Positions 24,128 through 37,839 are shown, numbered from the stretch's first letter. The stretch is 64,000 nt of DNA from Valencia hispanica (GCA_963556495.2 OY747712.1:25026235-25090234); one strand, 5' to 3'. Translations and numbers: made by a program. Notes: generated by a model not told the origin, from the letters alone.

Positions 24128-27100
24128 ATGGCCACCGTGCCTGCAATCTCACTTCATATGAGATCAACAGATCTAATTAAAAAGGAACCTCTGGACTATG
24201 GAGGGTTTGGGGAGGTCTATTTGTGCTACCATGCTACCTTGGGCCAAGTAGTGTTGAAGACTGTGTACACAGGTCCACTTCGCAACGAGTAAGTACTCAC
24301 TGTGCCTACTACCAGCCTGGGTATTCCCCTTCTTCTAACTTGTATCACGAGTACAGCCTGTTTAAAGAAACATATATCTAATCTCGAAGTGTTAAAAAGA
24401 ATAAAATAGGATTTCTATGTACGTGTCAGATATGCAAAGACTTATGATTCTTCTGTGAAAAAGCACAGATTTTTTTTTTAAATCACTTCCTTTTCATGCA
24501 GAAAGAGATGCAGGTCCATCTGAAATGCGGATGTCTGACATCCTTTTTTCAGATCAGATGCAACACCTACATTTTAAGCATTTCTTTTAAGAATTTTTAT
24601 AATAGCAATGTGGCATAGCATGTATTTATTGTCAGTTACAGTTATTAGGCTGCCTTTGGCACATTTTATTTAAGTCCGATACTTTAATTTATGGTATATT
24701 TATTTCCTCTTGTAACTTTGCATAATTTGATGTGCAACCATACCCACAAATGCATCAGACAGTGTATATTAGAAAAGGAAATTATAGATTTAGATTTTAC
24801 ATGTTTAGAGTTACAATATTCAAATTAGTGTTCGATGAACATCATGTTTACAACAATCTCTATCTAAAATCACTCTGCAGTATTAAAGATCTGAAAATAT
24901 CTTAGCTGTGTGAAAGATATTAATCTACAATGTCTTGCTAAGGTATTTTCACGTGTTTTTTCACATGCTTTTCAATTTGTAATCATGGAATTTTATGTGA
25001 TAGACAAATTAAATCTGCACAGAGATTTATATTGAGCATATGCATGTCAGGGGTTTGTAGAACCAACTATTGCTCTAGTAATCTGCAATTCTTTTTAATG
25101 TCTGTAACTTTGCACATCTCGAAACTGAAAAATCTATGTATTCTTCTCTGCAAAATAGCTCAAGATCTGTCAGATTAGAGGGAGAGCATCTGTGGACATC
25201 AGTTAGCAAATATTGCCACAGATTCTGAATTAAATTTAGGTCTAGGCCATTCTAAGTCATGAATATGCTTTGATTAAAACCATTCAGCCATTTGATTATA
25301 ACAGCTTCCTTATCCCTGCAAAAGAAAGGCATCCCCACAGCATGATGTTGCCACCACCATGTTTAACAGGGGGGCTGGTGTATTCATGGTGATGTGCAGT
25401 GTTAGTTTTCTGCCACACACAGTTTTGCATTTAGACGAAAAAGTTCCAGTTTGGTCTCATCGCTGCGGAGCACCTTTCTTCATGCCACTTCTCTGTTAAG
25501 GTCAGATTTGTGGTGTGCAAAACAGATAGTTGTTGTTTTGTCTAGATGATCCCTCCTGAGCTGTGGATAATAGGCCTCTTGGCTGCTTCTCTGATTGATA
25601 CTGTCCTTGTCTGGCTTGTCCATTTAGGAGGGAAATAATGTCTTGGTAGGTTTGCAGTTCTCTTCCCTGTAAAAAAAAAAAAGAAACAGAGCATTTTCCA
25701 GTGCAGTGATTTTTGTCCTATGCCTCTATGTGATAGACACCATGCATGTTCTTACAGTGCCTGTATCTGTAATCTGGCCTTCTCTCTTCACTTTACCATC
25801 CAGAGAGAGCAAAAAGTCGCTGCTGGAGGAGGGGAGTATCATGGCGAGCCTCAACCACAAACGTGTTGTCAAGTTGCTTGGTGTGATCATGGAAGACAGA
25901 GATTGTTCTCTTGTTATAGAGGTTCTACCCAGAGGCGACCTGCTGGTCATGCTGGATAAGGTCAGTCTAAGACCGATAGAGGGAAATATGTTAATCATGT
26001 ATGTTTTACTTTTCTCGAAATGGTTCATTTTAAACCTTAGTATGAATATGCTAACGTCTAGTTGTTTTTAGGTCACTGTGCCAATCTCCATTAAGGGCAG
26101 AATTATCTTAGAGATTTTGGAAGGGATGGTGTATCTAACAGAGCGGCATGTCATTCACAAGGACATTAAACCAGAAAATATTCTGGTAGATAAGGATTTT
26201 CACATCAAGGTATGTGATACATTAAGCATTTATTTCACATTCATTACATTGTCAGTTTATATATGTATAAAAAAGAAACATCTGCTGTGCTTAGATTGCT
26301 GATCTTGGCCTGGCCACCTGCCAGGCATGGAGCAAGCTCACAAGACAGGAGTCTTGCAGGAAAAGCTACAGGGGGGCGACAGCTGGGGAGAGAGGGGCTG
26401 GCACATTAAGCTACATGGCCCCTGAGCACCTGGAAAGCATCAATACACCTTCTACTGTGAAATCTGATGTTTACAGCTTTGCCATTGTTGTGTGGGTCAT
26501 TCTGACGGGGAAAGAACCGTATGAAAGTGAGCTGGGGTGGTTAATCTAAGTCTAACAGAAGGTCTTAGGCAGGATGTACCTCATTCTTTTCGTCAAACAG
26601 TGACCAAAAATCTCCATTCGCAGATGCAAGGAGTGAAGACCATATTAGCCAGTGTGTTCGCCAAGGTAACCGACCTGCAATGGAGCCCGTCCCAGAAGAC
26701 ACACCTGCAGAGATAATTCATCTTATGAAGAGATGCTGGGCTCAGGATCCTATGGAAAGACCAACATTTAAAGGTATGTTTTTTTTGTGGGCAGCCTAAC
26801 CCACTCTGCAACACAAAAACTTTGGGTTGCAGAGTGTATGAAGGTAGATATGTGCCAAAACGCATGTAGTTGTAGTTTGTGATGTGAACACTTGTAGAAT
26901 ACCATTTGAGAACTTGAGCAATAGAAATCTGAAGTTATATGTCAAACATCTACCTGAACACTTGTAGAATTGCAGTTGAGAACTTGAGCAACAAAAATTT
27001 GAAGTTCTATGTGAACCATCACAGCAGGGGGGGAAAAATCACACACACACAAACTGAATTTCAAATTGCACTAAAACCCCAAACATGTAAGACCCTATGT

Positions 27101-30100
27101 GAAACAAATGCACTAGTGTCAGATTTTCACCTGGAGAAAACTTTCACATTAACCTGTTCTGAATGTAAAGTCACATAAACATATTTACATGTCTGCTTTC
27201 ATTTTTATACAAACATAATTACAGCTCTCCGCTTATCATTAATCGTTTCCTACTATAAATATATTTTTTAATGTGTTCATTTTTGGTTAAAACTTCAACG
27301 TATTGTTTTCCACTCGAATCTGCTGCTTAGTGCGCACACATCAGCTACGACGAATCACAGCGCGGCGAAAACAGTGCACTGAATTTTGGCACAGTATCTG
27401 CGAAATGTTTGTGCCAAAACTAACTTGTACTTGAAGGATAAGGGCAGAGAGCAGAGAGATAAGGGCGATTGGGGGGGGGGAGCGGAGGGAGTGATGACGT
27501 CAATAGATCAACCAATCAGAGCGAGAGGTCGTGTGGACGTGCCATATTTTTTTCTCCCTTTCCTTTTTTTCTCCCTACCCATGACAACTTAATATTCCGC
27601 TCCGTGAAGTCCATTAATTTCTGTTAATGGACACCTCAAAGGGCATTAACCCGCTTATACCATGGTCACTTACGAAAGAAAGAAGTATTTAATCAATTAA
27701 TAATACTTTAGTGTGTTTTAGAGTTAAAATAGTGACGGTTTTTATTTTTATAAGTCGAACGCACTATTTAATATCTCCTGTATACAGGCGTTGTGGCCAA
27801 GGAATGTGGCCACAGCGACCTGACCGCAGCAGTTGATCAGTGATGAGAGGTGAGATTGTGGCTTTACCTTACCTTACGTGATACAAAGTATTAATATGTT
27901 AATGTTATCAAACATACCAAATAAGTCAAAAGAAATGATAAAATCACTCATGTTTTGTCTGTCTTGCTTTTGCGATGTGTGAACTGTAAAATAGCGTTGA
28001 GTCTCCGTTGCCACGGTAACCATCTAGCGTTTGAGCCATCGCAAAAATTTAGAACTGTCATCAGGCGATTTGACGGGAAGCCTTTCCTAGGTGTACATGA
28101 TCACTTTTTAACCTACACCCTCCAACCAATCAGAATCGAGCATTCACCCAAACTATGGTATAAGTAAGGGATAATGCCCGACGAGGTGTCCATAATGGAC
28201 TTCACGGAGTGGAATATTAAGTTGACATGGGTCTATTTCCTCTTCAAAACAGATAACGGACATGTCTTACGATGTTTGGCGAAGTAACTCACCCCAGCTT
28301 GGTGCGTCTTGGTGTATATACAGTCTATGGGTCTATGGTCATGACGGTATGGAAAGGGAGAAAAAAATATGGCACGTCCACAAGACCTCTCGCTCTGATT
28401 AGTTGATCTATTGACGACGTCATCACTCCCGACGCTCCCCCCCACCCCCAAATCGCCCCTCTGCTCTCTGCTCTTATCCTTCAAGTACAAGTTAGTTTTG
28501 GCACAAACATTTCGCAGATAGTGTGCCAAAATTCAGTGCACTGTTTTCGCCGCGCTGTGATTCGTCGTAGCTGATGTGTGCGCACTAAGCAGCAGATTCG
28601 AGTGGTTGAAATCAATAAGTTGAAGTTGTAACCAAAAAAGAACACATTAAAAAATATTTATAGTAGGAAACGATTAATGATAAGCGGAGAGCTGTAATTA
28701 TGTTTGTATAAAAATGAAAGCAGACATGTGAATATTTTTATGTGACTTTACATTCAGAACAGGTTAATGTGAAAGTTTTCTCCAGGTGAAAATCTGACAC
28801 TAGTGCATTTGTTTCACATAGGGTCTTACATGTTTGGGGTTTTAGTGCAATCTGAAATTCAGTTTGTGTGTGTGTGATTTTTCCCCCCCGCTGTGATGGT
28901 ACAGATAGAACTTCAAATTTGTGTTGCTCAAGTTCTCAACTGCAATTCTACAAGTGTTCAGGTAGATGTTTGACATATAACTTCAGATTTCTATTGCTCA
29001 AGTTCTCAAATGGTATTCTACAAGTGTTCACATCACAAGCTACAACTACATGCGTTTTGGCACATATCTACCTTCATAGAGTGTAAATAATAAAGAAAGA
29101 AAGTAGTAATTGGTGAAGAAGTGAAAGAAAAAAAGTTTATGATACTCTGGTGGCTTGGTTTAAAGCTGTCTTATTTCTGCTCTGTTCTTTACTTGGTAAC
29201 TAATCCACATGGACCATTACAATAATGCAATACCAGTGTAATTGTTATGCTAATATATATATATATATATATATCTTCCAATGAATGTTTCTCCCAATCG
29301 ATGTTTAACTTAAGTTTTTCATTTAAGAAGTGCAGTTTTCTGGTTCTTTAAACAGACAAAGACCTAAAAATACACTTTATTAAGAAGAGCTTGTCTTTTC
29401 TCTTCTATATTTTCTCTCTGGCAGAGGCATATGACAGCTTCCTTCCTTTCTACAAGGAAAAGCTTGAACCACTTGTAGCAAAAGATGTATTACTTTTGCG
29501 GGTGAGTATGATTTTAATAAAATATTTTCAGTCAAAGTAATGGAATACCTACACCAGTTTTCAGTATTTTATGATTTGGCATACTGTATATGGAAAGTAA
29601 GTATTGAACACATAAATGTTTTTCTTTGTAAACATAATAATAACCAGGAAAAAAAAATTAAATCAACACCAGATGTTGGTAACAACCCAAGTAAGTTACA
29701 CTCATAAAGACATCAAAACATATTAGTTCACACATTAAGTTATGTGTAAATAAAGAAGAATGAAACAGGAAATAACCATTGACCACATTACTTTAATTTA
29801 TAAAATACTGTGTAGAAAATCCTGTCTTTGTAATGACAAATTCAAGATGTCTCCTGTATAGAAAAACATGAATTGCTGAGGTGCAAATCTCTCCCATTCT
29901 TCAAATCAATGTGTAATCAAATCTCAAAGGTTCTAGGGGGCGTCTTCCATGCACTCTGATCTTCAGTTCTTGCCTTGGAAATTTCATCGGACACAAGTTG
30001 ACTGATTTACTGGACCATGCTAGCCACTTATTTGGTTTCCTTTGCTGTGTGTTTAGAATCATTGTTTTCCTGGAAAGCCCATTCTTATTTTCTACTCAGT

Positions 30101-33100
30101 TTTGGAATAATATATTTCTCTATTCATCCTTTCTTCAATTAAAAAAGATTTCCCATCATTATATGTTGAAAGACTGCCCCACACCATAATGCCCCCACCT
30201 CCAGACTTCACAGTTGGTGTTTTTGGGGAATGTATGTAGTGCTATTTCTTCTCCAGACCTGGTAAAGTTAATGGCATCCAAAGACTTCAATGTCAGTCTA
30301 ATCTGACAAGACTATATTCTCCCCTTATTTCATTGGCCTATCCAAATTTGCTGAAGCAAGCTTCTGGCAAGTTTCAACAGGCTTTTCTTCCGCAGTGGAC
30401 TCTTGTGCTGTAACCATGCCTAGAGACTATTGTGTTCATTATTTACTGTTTTCTTCTGCTAATTCCAGCTATTTCTAAAGCACGTTGTGAGTGGTCTTTT
30501 GGTTATTTTTGTTATGACTCTTCTGTCAGAAATTTAGTGAGGAGCACCTGGCTATCCCTGGTTTTGGGTAACATGATGTGATATGAGTTTACATTGAAAC
30601 AGGTCCAGATTGCTTTCTATATATTGAAAGAGTTCAGCGTTTTATCTTTCTGTGTCTGTTTGCAGCTTCCTTTCTTCATATGTTTATTACATTTCCCCCT
30701 GTCATTCATCTTTTTTACCGCTAACTTAATTTATAGATTTATTTTGTTTCATTTGTACCGAAACCTGTTGTAAATTTCATGTCAATCGCTCTATTACCAT
30801 GGAAAATGTTGATGCCTTCAATAATTATTTTGTTTGATGGATTTTTATTTTTTCAGGAACAGTATCAAGGTCCAGATGAACTTGTTGAGAAGATGAAATC
30901 AATATCATTGACCCATGAATGTTTTTCAGCAACTGATCAGGGTGGGTAATGTTGGAGTTTCACTTTCTATGCTGTTCTTTTAAATCTTGAGCAGCTTTAT
31001 TGATTTAATCTCTTTGATTTTTTTTTAGATGGCCCAGCTCCTTTGAGTTCACACAGAGATTTATCAATGCCAGTTGAAGCAAGTATTGAAGACCTGCATA
31101 ACATTAATGATCAACCATCTGGAGATCGTGTAGAGCCAGATGCAAGGGTGCTGAGGAACCCCTCAGAGCTAGAAGAGAAACTGGATCGGGAGTTTCACTA
31201 CCACAAACATGGCAGCTATGCTTGTAATAACCAACCCGAGTCTGCCCAGGGCCTTCATAAAAATGCTGCAAATCCTTTCTTTCAAAGCCCTTTTAGTCTT
31301 ACTGATACTGCCATTAGACATCCAGCTCAAGAAAAATCCTCTGTCCATTCTTGGACAAAATCAGAACCTGTACAACCCACCAGCCAGATAGAGGCTTATT
31401 ATCACCCCGCATCAGGGCTCTATGGGTCCATGAACTCCTGCTCGTCTAATCCGTCACATTTGCACACATCTGTCAGCACACCTTCTCTGCCGCAGTTTAA
31501 CCAGCAACATCCACATTCCCACCTGGACCGCCAGCAGTCCTTGCCAGCTTACCCAGTGTCCGACACCTTCGGCCCCAACCTAACTGCTGGCCATCTTTTG
31601 ACCACTTCAAAGAGCGGATCACTGCAGGACCCAGGTACATATAAACCCGAGTCTCCTTTTAGCAGTTTCCTCACTGATACCTTATTTATACTATGGATTG
31701 ACTTTTCCGTTGTGTGTTTATCTTATGTGTTCCAGGAGCTCTCTACATTCAGAATGCCAGTGGGATCCAGATTGGAAACAACAACACAATGAGCATCAGA
31801 GGTTGTGAGCCGCTTCTTGGTTCAGTATGTGTGTTGTCTGATGGTAACACTGCCTTTCCAGTCCAAGAACGCATCTCTAAATATGGTAAATCCTCACACT
31901 CTTTACATAAAACACATTTATTAGTAGGTGTTTCCCTCAGCTTTGAAAATTATTGTTCTGTTTCCCAGTCATTTTGTTTTGATTCGTGAACAGACAATCA
32001 GAAACAAAATATTTAGATTTGTTTCTGTTTTTTTAAATTCAGAACAGGCATTAAATAATGAGGTTTTTTTCTGTGCATAGTCCTTTTTATTTTTGCTTTC
32101 TCCGGTATTCTTTTCTGACAAACATTACATGTTATGTCTTTCAAGAAAAACTTAATTTTACAAGAATCCTGCTTGTTTCGGTTTTTAATCTTAAAAGATT
32201 AGTTGCGTTTTTGGTTTTTAATTCAGTCAGGTAACCTGACTGAGATTAAATTTTTCCTCACAATTGACCCTTACAACACAAATCATATACAGGAACTCAG
32301 CCAATATACAAAAAAGAAACCAGTATGTTCAAATTGAAGTTGATAAATGAAGTTTTAGAGATCATAAAAGCAGTTTGAAGACGTTTTAAATTTTGCAGGG
32401 AAGCGTAAAAACCTGTGCTGCCTGCATCAGAGTGCACAGGGGGAAATGCCTATTAGGTGTTTCTTGGAATGAGTTTTATAGGTGATGACCGGAAATGAAA
32501 AAAGATAACAGCTTTGTTTTTTGAATCTGTTATTGATGTAGAATAGTGGTTACTGAATTGAAAATACATCTTTTTAATTCAGAGAACAGTGTTGACCATG
32601 GAACTAGTATGTAGTAGCAAGCAAAGAGCTCTGATATTTTAAATGAAATTTGAACATTGGTTGTCGGATCTTAAGGTTACAGAAAAACTCATTCGTCAAG
32701 GACAGACATGATGGTTAACTTCACAACAATATTAAAGGAGGACAGAACTTCTTTTACTCGGTTTAAAAAAAGAGACTTGTTTGATTAAAAAATATTGCCA
32801 TTATTGCCACATTTTCTTCTTTGAAAGTTTAGCTAAACTAATCTGGGGCAAATATCAAATTCAGAATTTAAATAAGAAGGGAATGTTTGATGACTAATCT
32901 GGATTTAGTACCACTCTGTGAGTGGGAGCGATAAGTAAAAATAATTTGAACCAGTCTGACAATGGCTCAAGGCTGAGCTGAGTTATTTTCCCCCTTTGTT
33001 ACAGACAAATACTTTAAGATAATTGAAAATTTCTGAAGTGAGATTCTGTCAAAAGTTTATAATCAATGGATATTTACCCCCAGTAGACACAGAGACACTC

Positions 33101-34869
33101 TTGGTGACTTTTAATTTAATATATATCCAGTAAACCTCTCGTAACTTTTTGACCTAAAGGACCTCAATATTTAATATTTAAAATGGGCGCGAGGTGTGTT
33201 ATTATTAGTTCTTTAAAATGTTAGAAAAAAGGTTCAACGCTTTTCTATGGTATCGCTGTGTATAGACATGGATCCTTCACTTCAGTCTGTGCCAGTGAGT
33301 GTGTGTTCGTGCTTGTGTGGACTCACTGCACATGCCAGTTGAGTTCGGCTCCAATCCAATCGCTGGTTTACGTCGTTTTACGTCTGTGGTGCTGTTTCAG
33401 AACAGATATGGTGGCTGAAGTGACTTATTCACTGTCAAATAAGATGAGTAATTAAAGTTGGGTTTTTTAAGTTCACAAAGACCAAAGTGGTCCAATGTAG
33501 AGGTCCCTAACCACGGCCTTTTAGTGCCTCAAAAAATATTTTTTAATTTTTTATTATTATTTATCTATTCATTTCTTTTTCTTTGCTGTTGACAATATTC
33601 TCCCGCCGCTGTTCTGATTTATTAACTCAATGCCTGAGTGTGTAAATGTGCAGAAGCTGTGCAGCCAACAAAAGTTATTTTACTTCTTTACGTCTTAATA
33701 ATTTTAAATTATGTACTTAATGGTAATATCTAAACAAATTAATGTATAAATACTACATACAATTAATGGTAATTAATTAATCACAATGAAAGCTTTGAGA
33801 TGTGAGCCTAAAGGCCAGTGGAAGTCCATCAAACTGGCATTGTCCTATATGAAGCCTATATTTATTTTTTTATATTTTTTTTGGGGGGGGTTCTTTTAGG
33901 TTTTTTTTATTTTTATCTAAATCTCATGTTTGTCATTTTTAATGCTCAGACTTTACTATTTGGAAGTTCTGAACCAGTAAGGGCTTAGTTTTATATATTT
34001 TGTTATTCTGGAGCCTAGACTATGCATATATTTTGGACTATAATGTTCAACTCTTTATTTGCAATGTATTTCATGCACAACAAATATGAAAATTTAATGT
34101 AAAGAACATAAGCTTTTTCAGAAGAAAATTAACAATGTAGACTAAGGGATGGGTCCAAACATCAGTTGCCAGATGAGTGCTTGTAATGTTGTAATAGAAC
34201 TTTACTTCAAAATCCTGAATTATCTGTTTAACTTGCCTGCTGGTGGTGGTCAGAGGGCCCAGTGACTCCTGTGTCCGACAGCCTCGCCTCTGTCAGTGTG
34301 CCCCAGGGCAGCTGTGGCTACAATTTAGTAGCTTACCAACATTAGCATGTGAATGTGTGTGTGAATGACTGAATGTAGTGTAAAGCAGTTTGTGGTCCTC
34401 TGACTGGAAAAAGCGCTATACAAATGTACGTCCTTTGCCATTGCCATTAACTGACCACTGTGGAATTGTTGGTCCAGAAATTGACCATAACTTTATTCCT
34501 ACAACAAGTTGTACTTAAAGCATGTTTTCTCCATTTGAGAACTTGGCATTTATTATTTCCTGCCTTCTGTTTCATGTAGGGGACCATGTGGTAAAAGAGG
34601 CACAACTGGATGTGGTAAGGGAGAACATCGGGAGTAAATGGAAACGTTGTGCACGAGGCCTGGGTCTGACAGAGGTGGAAATAGAAACCATAGAACACGA
34701 CTACTACCGTGACGGCTTGCCAGAGATGGTGCACCAGATGCTGGAGCACTGGAAAATGAAGCAGGGATCCATGAGTTGTACCATTGGGAAGCTTTGTCAA
34801 GCTATTCAAAAAAACATAAAAATAGATGTCATCCAAAAAATATTGGACTTGTGCGATTCCTCTCAGTAG
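24128..34869 (+). CDS. ripk1: Receptor-interacting serine/threonine kinase 1 (RIPK1), 10 coding exons
   Basis: Cytosolic kinase and scaffold downstream of TNF receptor, TLR3 and death receptors; it directs NF-kB, apoptosis or necroptosis. Exons: 24128-24288, 25804-25960, 26072-26209, 26295-26526, 26624-26773, 29425-29501, 30857-30941, 31029-31634, 31736-31885 and 34580-34869; about 681 aa (human 671). Kinase: Gly loop GGFGEVYLC, lysine VVLKTVY, catalytic loop HKDIKPEN (HKD as in RIPK1), metal-binding DLG in ADLGLA, then YMAPEHL and SDVYSFA. The large exon 31029-31634 is the poorly conserved intermediate region. RHIM core IQIG in [10 protein letters not shown] is in exon 31736-31885; RIPK3 and TRIF bind through this motif. 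The last exon is the death domain ([27 protein letters not shown]). The start is the ATG a few bases after a CAG acceptor; a non-coding exon upstream is likely. Confidence 0.95.
24935..25670 (-). mobile_element. Decayed Tc1-like relic in ripk1 intron
   Basis: Minus-strand Tc1 coding remnants: AGATCTGTCAGATTAGA, GGCCATTCTAAGTCATGAA, CATGATGTTGCCACCACCAT (G-G-S-I-M region), TTTGGTCTCATCGCTGCGG (first catalytic Asp region) and TCTTGGTAGGTTTGCAG (hinge). Frameshifts are many. Same superfamily as the two near-intact elements but far older. Confidence 0.75.
26837..29078. mobile_element. 2.24-kb foldback element with arms of about 0.8-0.9 kb
   Basis: In ripk1 intron 6 the sequence from 26837 (TATGAAGGTAGATATGTG) inward to about 27665 is repeated in inverse from 29078 back to about 28145, with few mismatches. 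The right arm has about 100 bp absent from the left, near 28245-28345. The centre, about 27665-28145, is single copy. The direct repeat GAGTG occurs at 26832-26836 and 29079-29083 and looks like a target-site duplication (5 bp; 6 bp if A is included). Each arm holds an internal direct repeat beginning GAACACTTGTAGAAT. No transposase is encoded. Superfamily unknown. Confidence 0.85.
29580..30640 (-). mobile_element. Decayed Tc1-like relic in ripk1 intron 7
   Basis: Minus-strand remnants of an older Tc1 family: AAGTAAGTATTGAACACA near the end, TCTCCCATTCTTCAAAT, CACACCATAATGCCCCCACC (catalytic-core region in reverse), TCTAATCTGACAAGACTATAT and GGAGCACCTGGCTATCC. No open frame survives. Confidence 0.55.
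31886..34230. other. ripk1: ripk1 intron 10, no recognised feature
   Basis: AT-rich intron. I see homopolymer and TTATT-type low complexity around 33520-33910 but no conserved coding block. Confidence 0.4.
34236..34448 (+). repeat. SINE-like / LINE-tail repeat in ripk1 intron 10
   Basis: The phrase GCTGTGGCTAC, TAGCTTACCA, GAATGTAGTGTAAAGC and GCGCTATACAAATG is a familiar dispersed fish repeat 3' end. No boundaries or target duplications were established. Confidence 0.45.
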
Positions 34870-35325
34870 TTTTTTCCCTTTACGTTGAATAGTGGTCATA
34901 CTTTCTGAACTATTTCTAAGGCTCTGAGGCCAGCTGACTTGGTTTTATGGTTAAATGTGTAACAATATTGTTGCGGTAAGTAAATTGTTGAGGTTTTAAA
35001 ATTTTTAATATACCTCACTTTCTAGTAATTATTAAGGTAAGCATTTGTGAGAAGTGTGCACCTTTTTGGGGTGTCGCTTTTTAAAAAAAAAATCACTTTG
35101 ACTGATTATTACTGTAACTAGCTCAAAAAGCCATTTTTTACATTTCTGATGCACCTCTTTTGATAAAACAAAGACAATTTCCAAACTTTTTTTTTTTATC
35201 ATGTTACTTCAATATTCTGTTTGTAGCTCACTTCACTGGTGTTGTCTGAGCCAAACTGATATCCTTAATTGGAGTATTCTGTTTTTTTCTTTTTTACTTT
35301 TTTTTTCTTTTTGTGCTGTCATAAT

Positions 35326-35331
35326 AATAAA
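35326..35331 (+). terminator. ripk1: ripk1 polyadenylation signal candidate
   Basis: AATAAA about 460 nt after the ripk1 stop codon; a second AATAAA is at 35745-35750. Sequence between stop and these sites is AT-rich 3' UTR without coding potential. Confidence 0.45.
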
Positions 35332-35939
35332 AATGCCATCCTGTGTGGGCAATATGTTTACATTGAACTATCAACATATGCTGAGTCAAAGTCAATGAGC
35401 AATGAGTTTAAAATTTTGTGCTGCAAAAAAGTAATTTTCTCTTGGTGACAGCAAAATGCAAAAGTAAGCTTTAACTACTTCTCACCTTTCAGTTGGATGG
35501 TTCATCACAGGACTTGCTGTAATGATGTTACAAGATTTTTATTTTTGATTAACTGTTTCTTGCAGTCATTGTAGATGATGAATTACTTTTCCTAATTTTC
35601 CAAGACTTATTCAAGTCGTCTTTGAATTTACTTTTTGGACTTGTGCTTGATTAAGATTTAGTTTGATTTATAATATTTGCCGAATCAGTAGTACAATTCC
35701 ACAAATTCAAAGCCCTTAGCAGTATTCTGCTGGAAGGATATTACAATAAATATTGTCCATATGTGTCTGAATATCTATTTATCTTTCCTGTTTTCTGTTT
35801 CTCTAAATATTGTTTCTAGTTTACTGGGTTATTGATTTAAAAGCCATTTCTGTAGGCTTTTGGACTCTTAAACCACAGGGAGAATTATTAGGCCTACCTA
35901 CAAATCGAGAGAATATGAAACAGTGGAGAAACCTTCCCA

Positions 35940-36180
35940 GGAGTGATCAAACTACCAAAATTACTCTTAACTGAACAGCAAACACTAATTCAGGAGGTTA
36001 CAAAAAATCAAACATCTAAAGAACTGCAGGCTTCACTTGTCTTAGTAGAAATATTTATGTTACAAAGGTCAAAGTTCATGTTTCAACAATAAGAAAGAGA
36101 CTGCAAAATTGTCCAACAACTAAAGCCTGATGAAAAAGAATTTCCCCAAAAACTTCAAAACAATTTCTAATAACACCAAG
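35940..36180 (+). mobile_element. Short Tc1-like coding remnant
   Basis: AGAACTGCAGGCTTCACTTG, then AAAGTTCATGTTTCAACAAT and AAGAAAGAGACTGCAAAATT match the region before the first catalytic Asp of one fish Tc1 family. Fragmentary. Confidence 0.4.
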
Positions 36181-36667
36181 GTGGAATATTTTCAGTTTAA
36201 ATTAAATCGCATCAATAAAACCATTACAAAACAGAACAGAAAACAGACACTGCATTTGTACATTCAGTTTTATATTTTTGCTCTATAAACATGAACAAAT
36301 AAATTAAACAATCAGTTTACATGACATTATTAAACTTATAAAGTCACACTCGTTTTACACAAGAACACAATAAAGAATTAGCTTCTGATACTTCTCGCCC
36401 ATTTCTCTGTAATTTCATTTCAACTCCTACTTGAATTAAGTTCCAAGAAATAAAGGAAAGGACAAGGATATGGGTGACCCCAGGAAATGGGAGATAGTCC
36501 AAGTAGTCTACTCAGTCATGTTATCACTGTCACTGAACAACATACTTTCCTCTGAAGTAGCTGGTAAACATCACCTTTAAGACAATTACAATTTCCAGGT
36601 AGAAAACAAGTCCTAATACCATAAGCGAAAATACTGTTTGAAATTATATTATTAATTGAACTTAAGT

Positions 36668-37833
36668 TGCACTGTCTGGCCAAAAAAAGTTGGCACCTGG
36701 ATTTATCAAAGTGCATAGGTACAAGTCTCTTATTGGATAATTACTGCATGGACAATTATTGTTCAGCTGGCAAAAAGCTTTTAGCCACAACCGATGCAGA
36801 AAGTAGCTTCTTATTTCTTAAACAACCAGGTCGAAAGACACATCTCATGTACATGGAAAAGACAGTCTGTTAAAAAGGTGGTCAAATCAAATCAGTGGTA
36901 TGCATCATGCAGTGAAAATTACAGAAACTATTAAAATTGTGTTAAGAACTGTCCGACGCATTAATAAAAACTGGAAGGAAAGTGGGGAACCATCGAAGAA
37001 ATGTGGTCGGAAAAAAATATCTCTTAAACGTGAAGAAAAACAACTTAAAGACCTATAGAAAAATAACAGTCGAACTCAGGGCTATGTTTAATAGGGAAAT
37101 TCATAGCATTTTCACACTCACGATGGGAAGAGATCTCAGGATAGAGCCTAAACAACTGTAGCCACAAGAAAACACTGGTCAGCTAACGAGGAAAAAAAGA
37201 CTTAATTTTGCAAGGGAGCATAAAGATTGGACTCTGGAGCAATGAAAGAAGCCCATGTGGTCTGATGAGTCCAGACCCTCTTCCAGAGTGATGGGCACAT
37301 CAGGGTAAGAAGAAAGACAGATGATGTGATGCACTCATCATGCCTAGTTCCTACTGTACAAGCCGGTGTGGGCAGTACTGTGATCTGGGGTTGCTGCAGT
37401 TGGTCAGGTCTAAATTCAGCACCATGATGTGCCCAAAGAATGAGGTCAGCTAACTACCTGAATATACTGAATGACCAGGTTATTCCATTAGTTGATTAAT
37501 TTCTTCTCTGATTGCACAAGCATATTGGTAATGCTAGGATTTATTGGGCTCAAAATGTGAAAGAGTGGTTCGGGGAGCATGAGACATCATTTTCACACAT
37601 AGATTGGTCACCACAGAGTTCAGAGCTTCAGCCCATTAACAATCTTTGGAATGTAGTGGTTGGGCTCTACTATTATCAATACAAGGTCTTGGTCAAAATG
37701 AATGCACTGGGTGGAAACACTGGGTGGATATGAGTCTTGTGACATTGCAAAAGCTTACTGAAACAATGTCATAGCAAATGCACGCCTTAATAAAGCTAAA
37801 TGTGGTCCAGCCACTTTTTTTGGTCAGGCAATG
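36668..37833 (+). mobile_element. Tc1-like relic with recognisable termini
   Basis: Starts near CACTGTCTGGCCAAAAAAAG and ends near CTTTTTTTGGTCAGGCAATG, imperfect inverted termini next to TA. Inside, plus-strand remnants include ACTGTCCGACGCATTAATAA, CCATGTGGTCTGATGAGTC (W-S-D-E) and GATTGGTCACCACAGAGTTC (W-S-P-Q-S), then AATCTTTGGAATG (N-L-W). Many stops; inactive. Confidence 0.7.
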
Positions 37834-37839
37834 TATTAA

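Noticed and set aside
28233..28529. 98-codon frame similar to one at 27386-27592
   Set aside because: The similarity is due to the two being in opposite arms of the foldback element; the frame is not conserved at its end.
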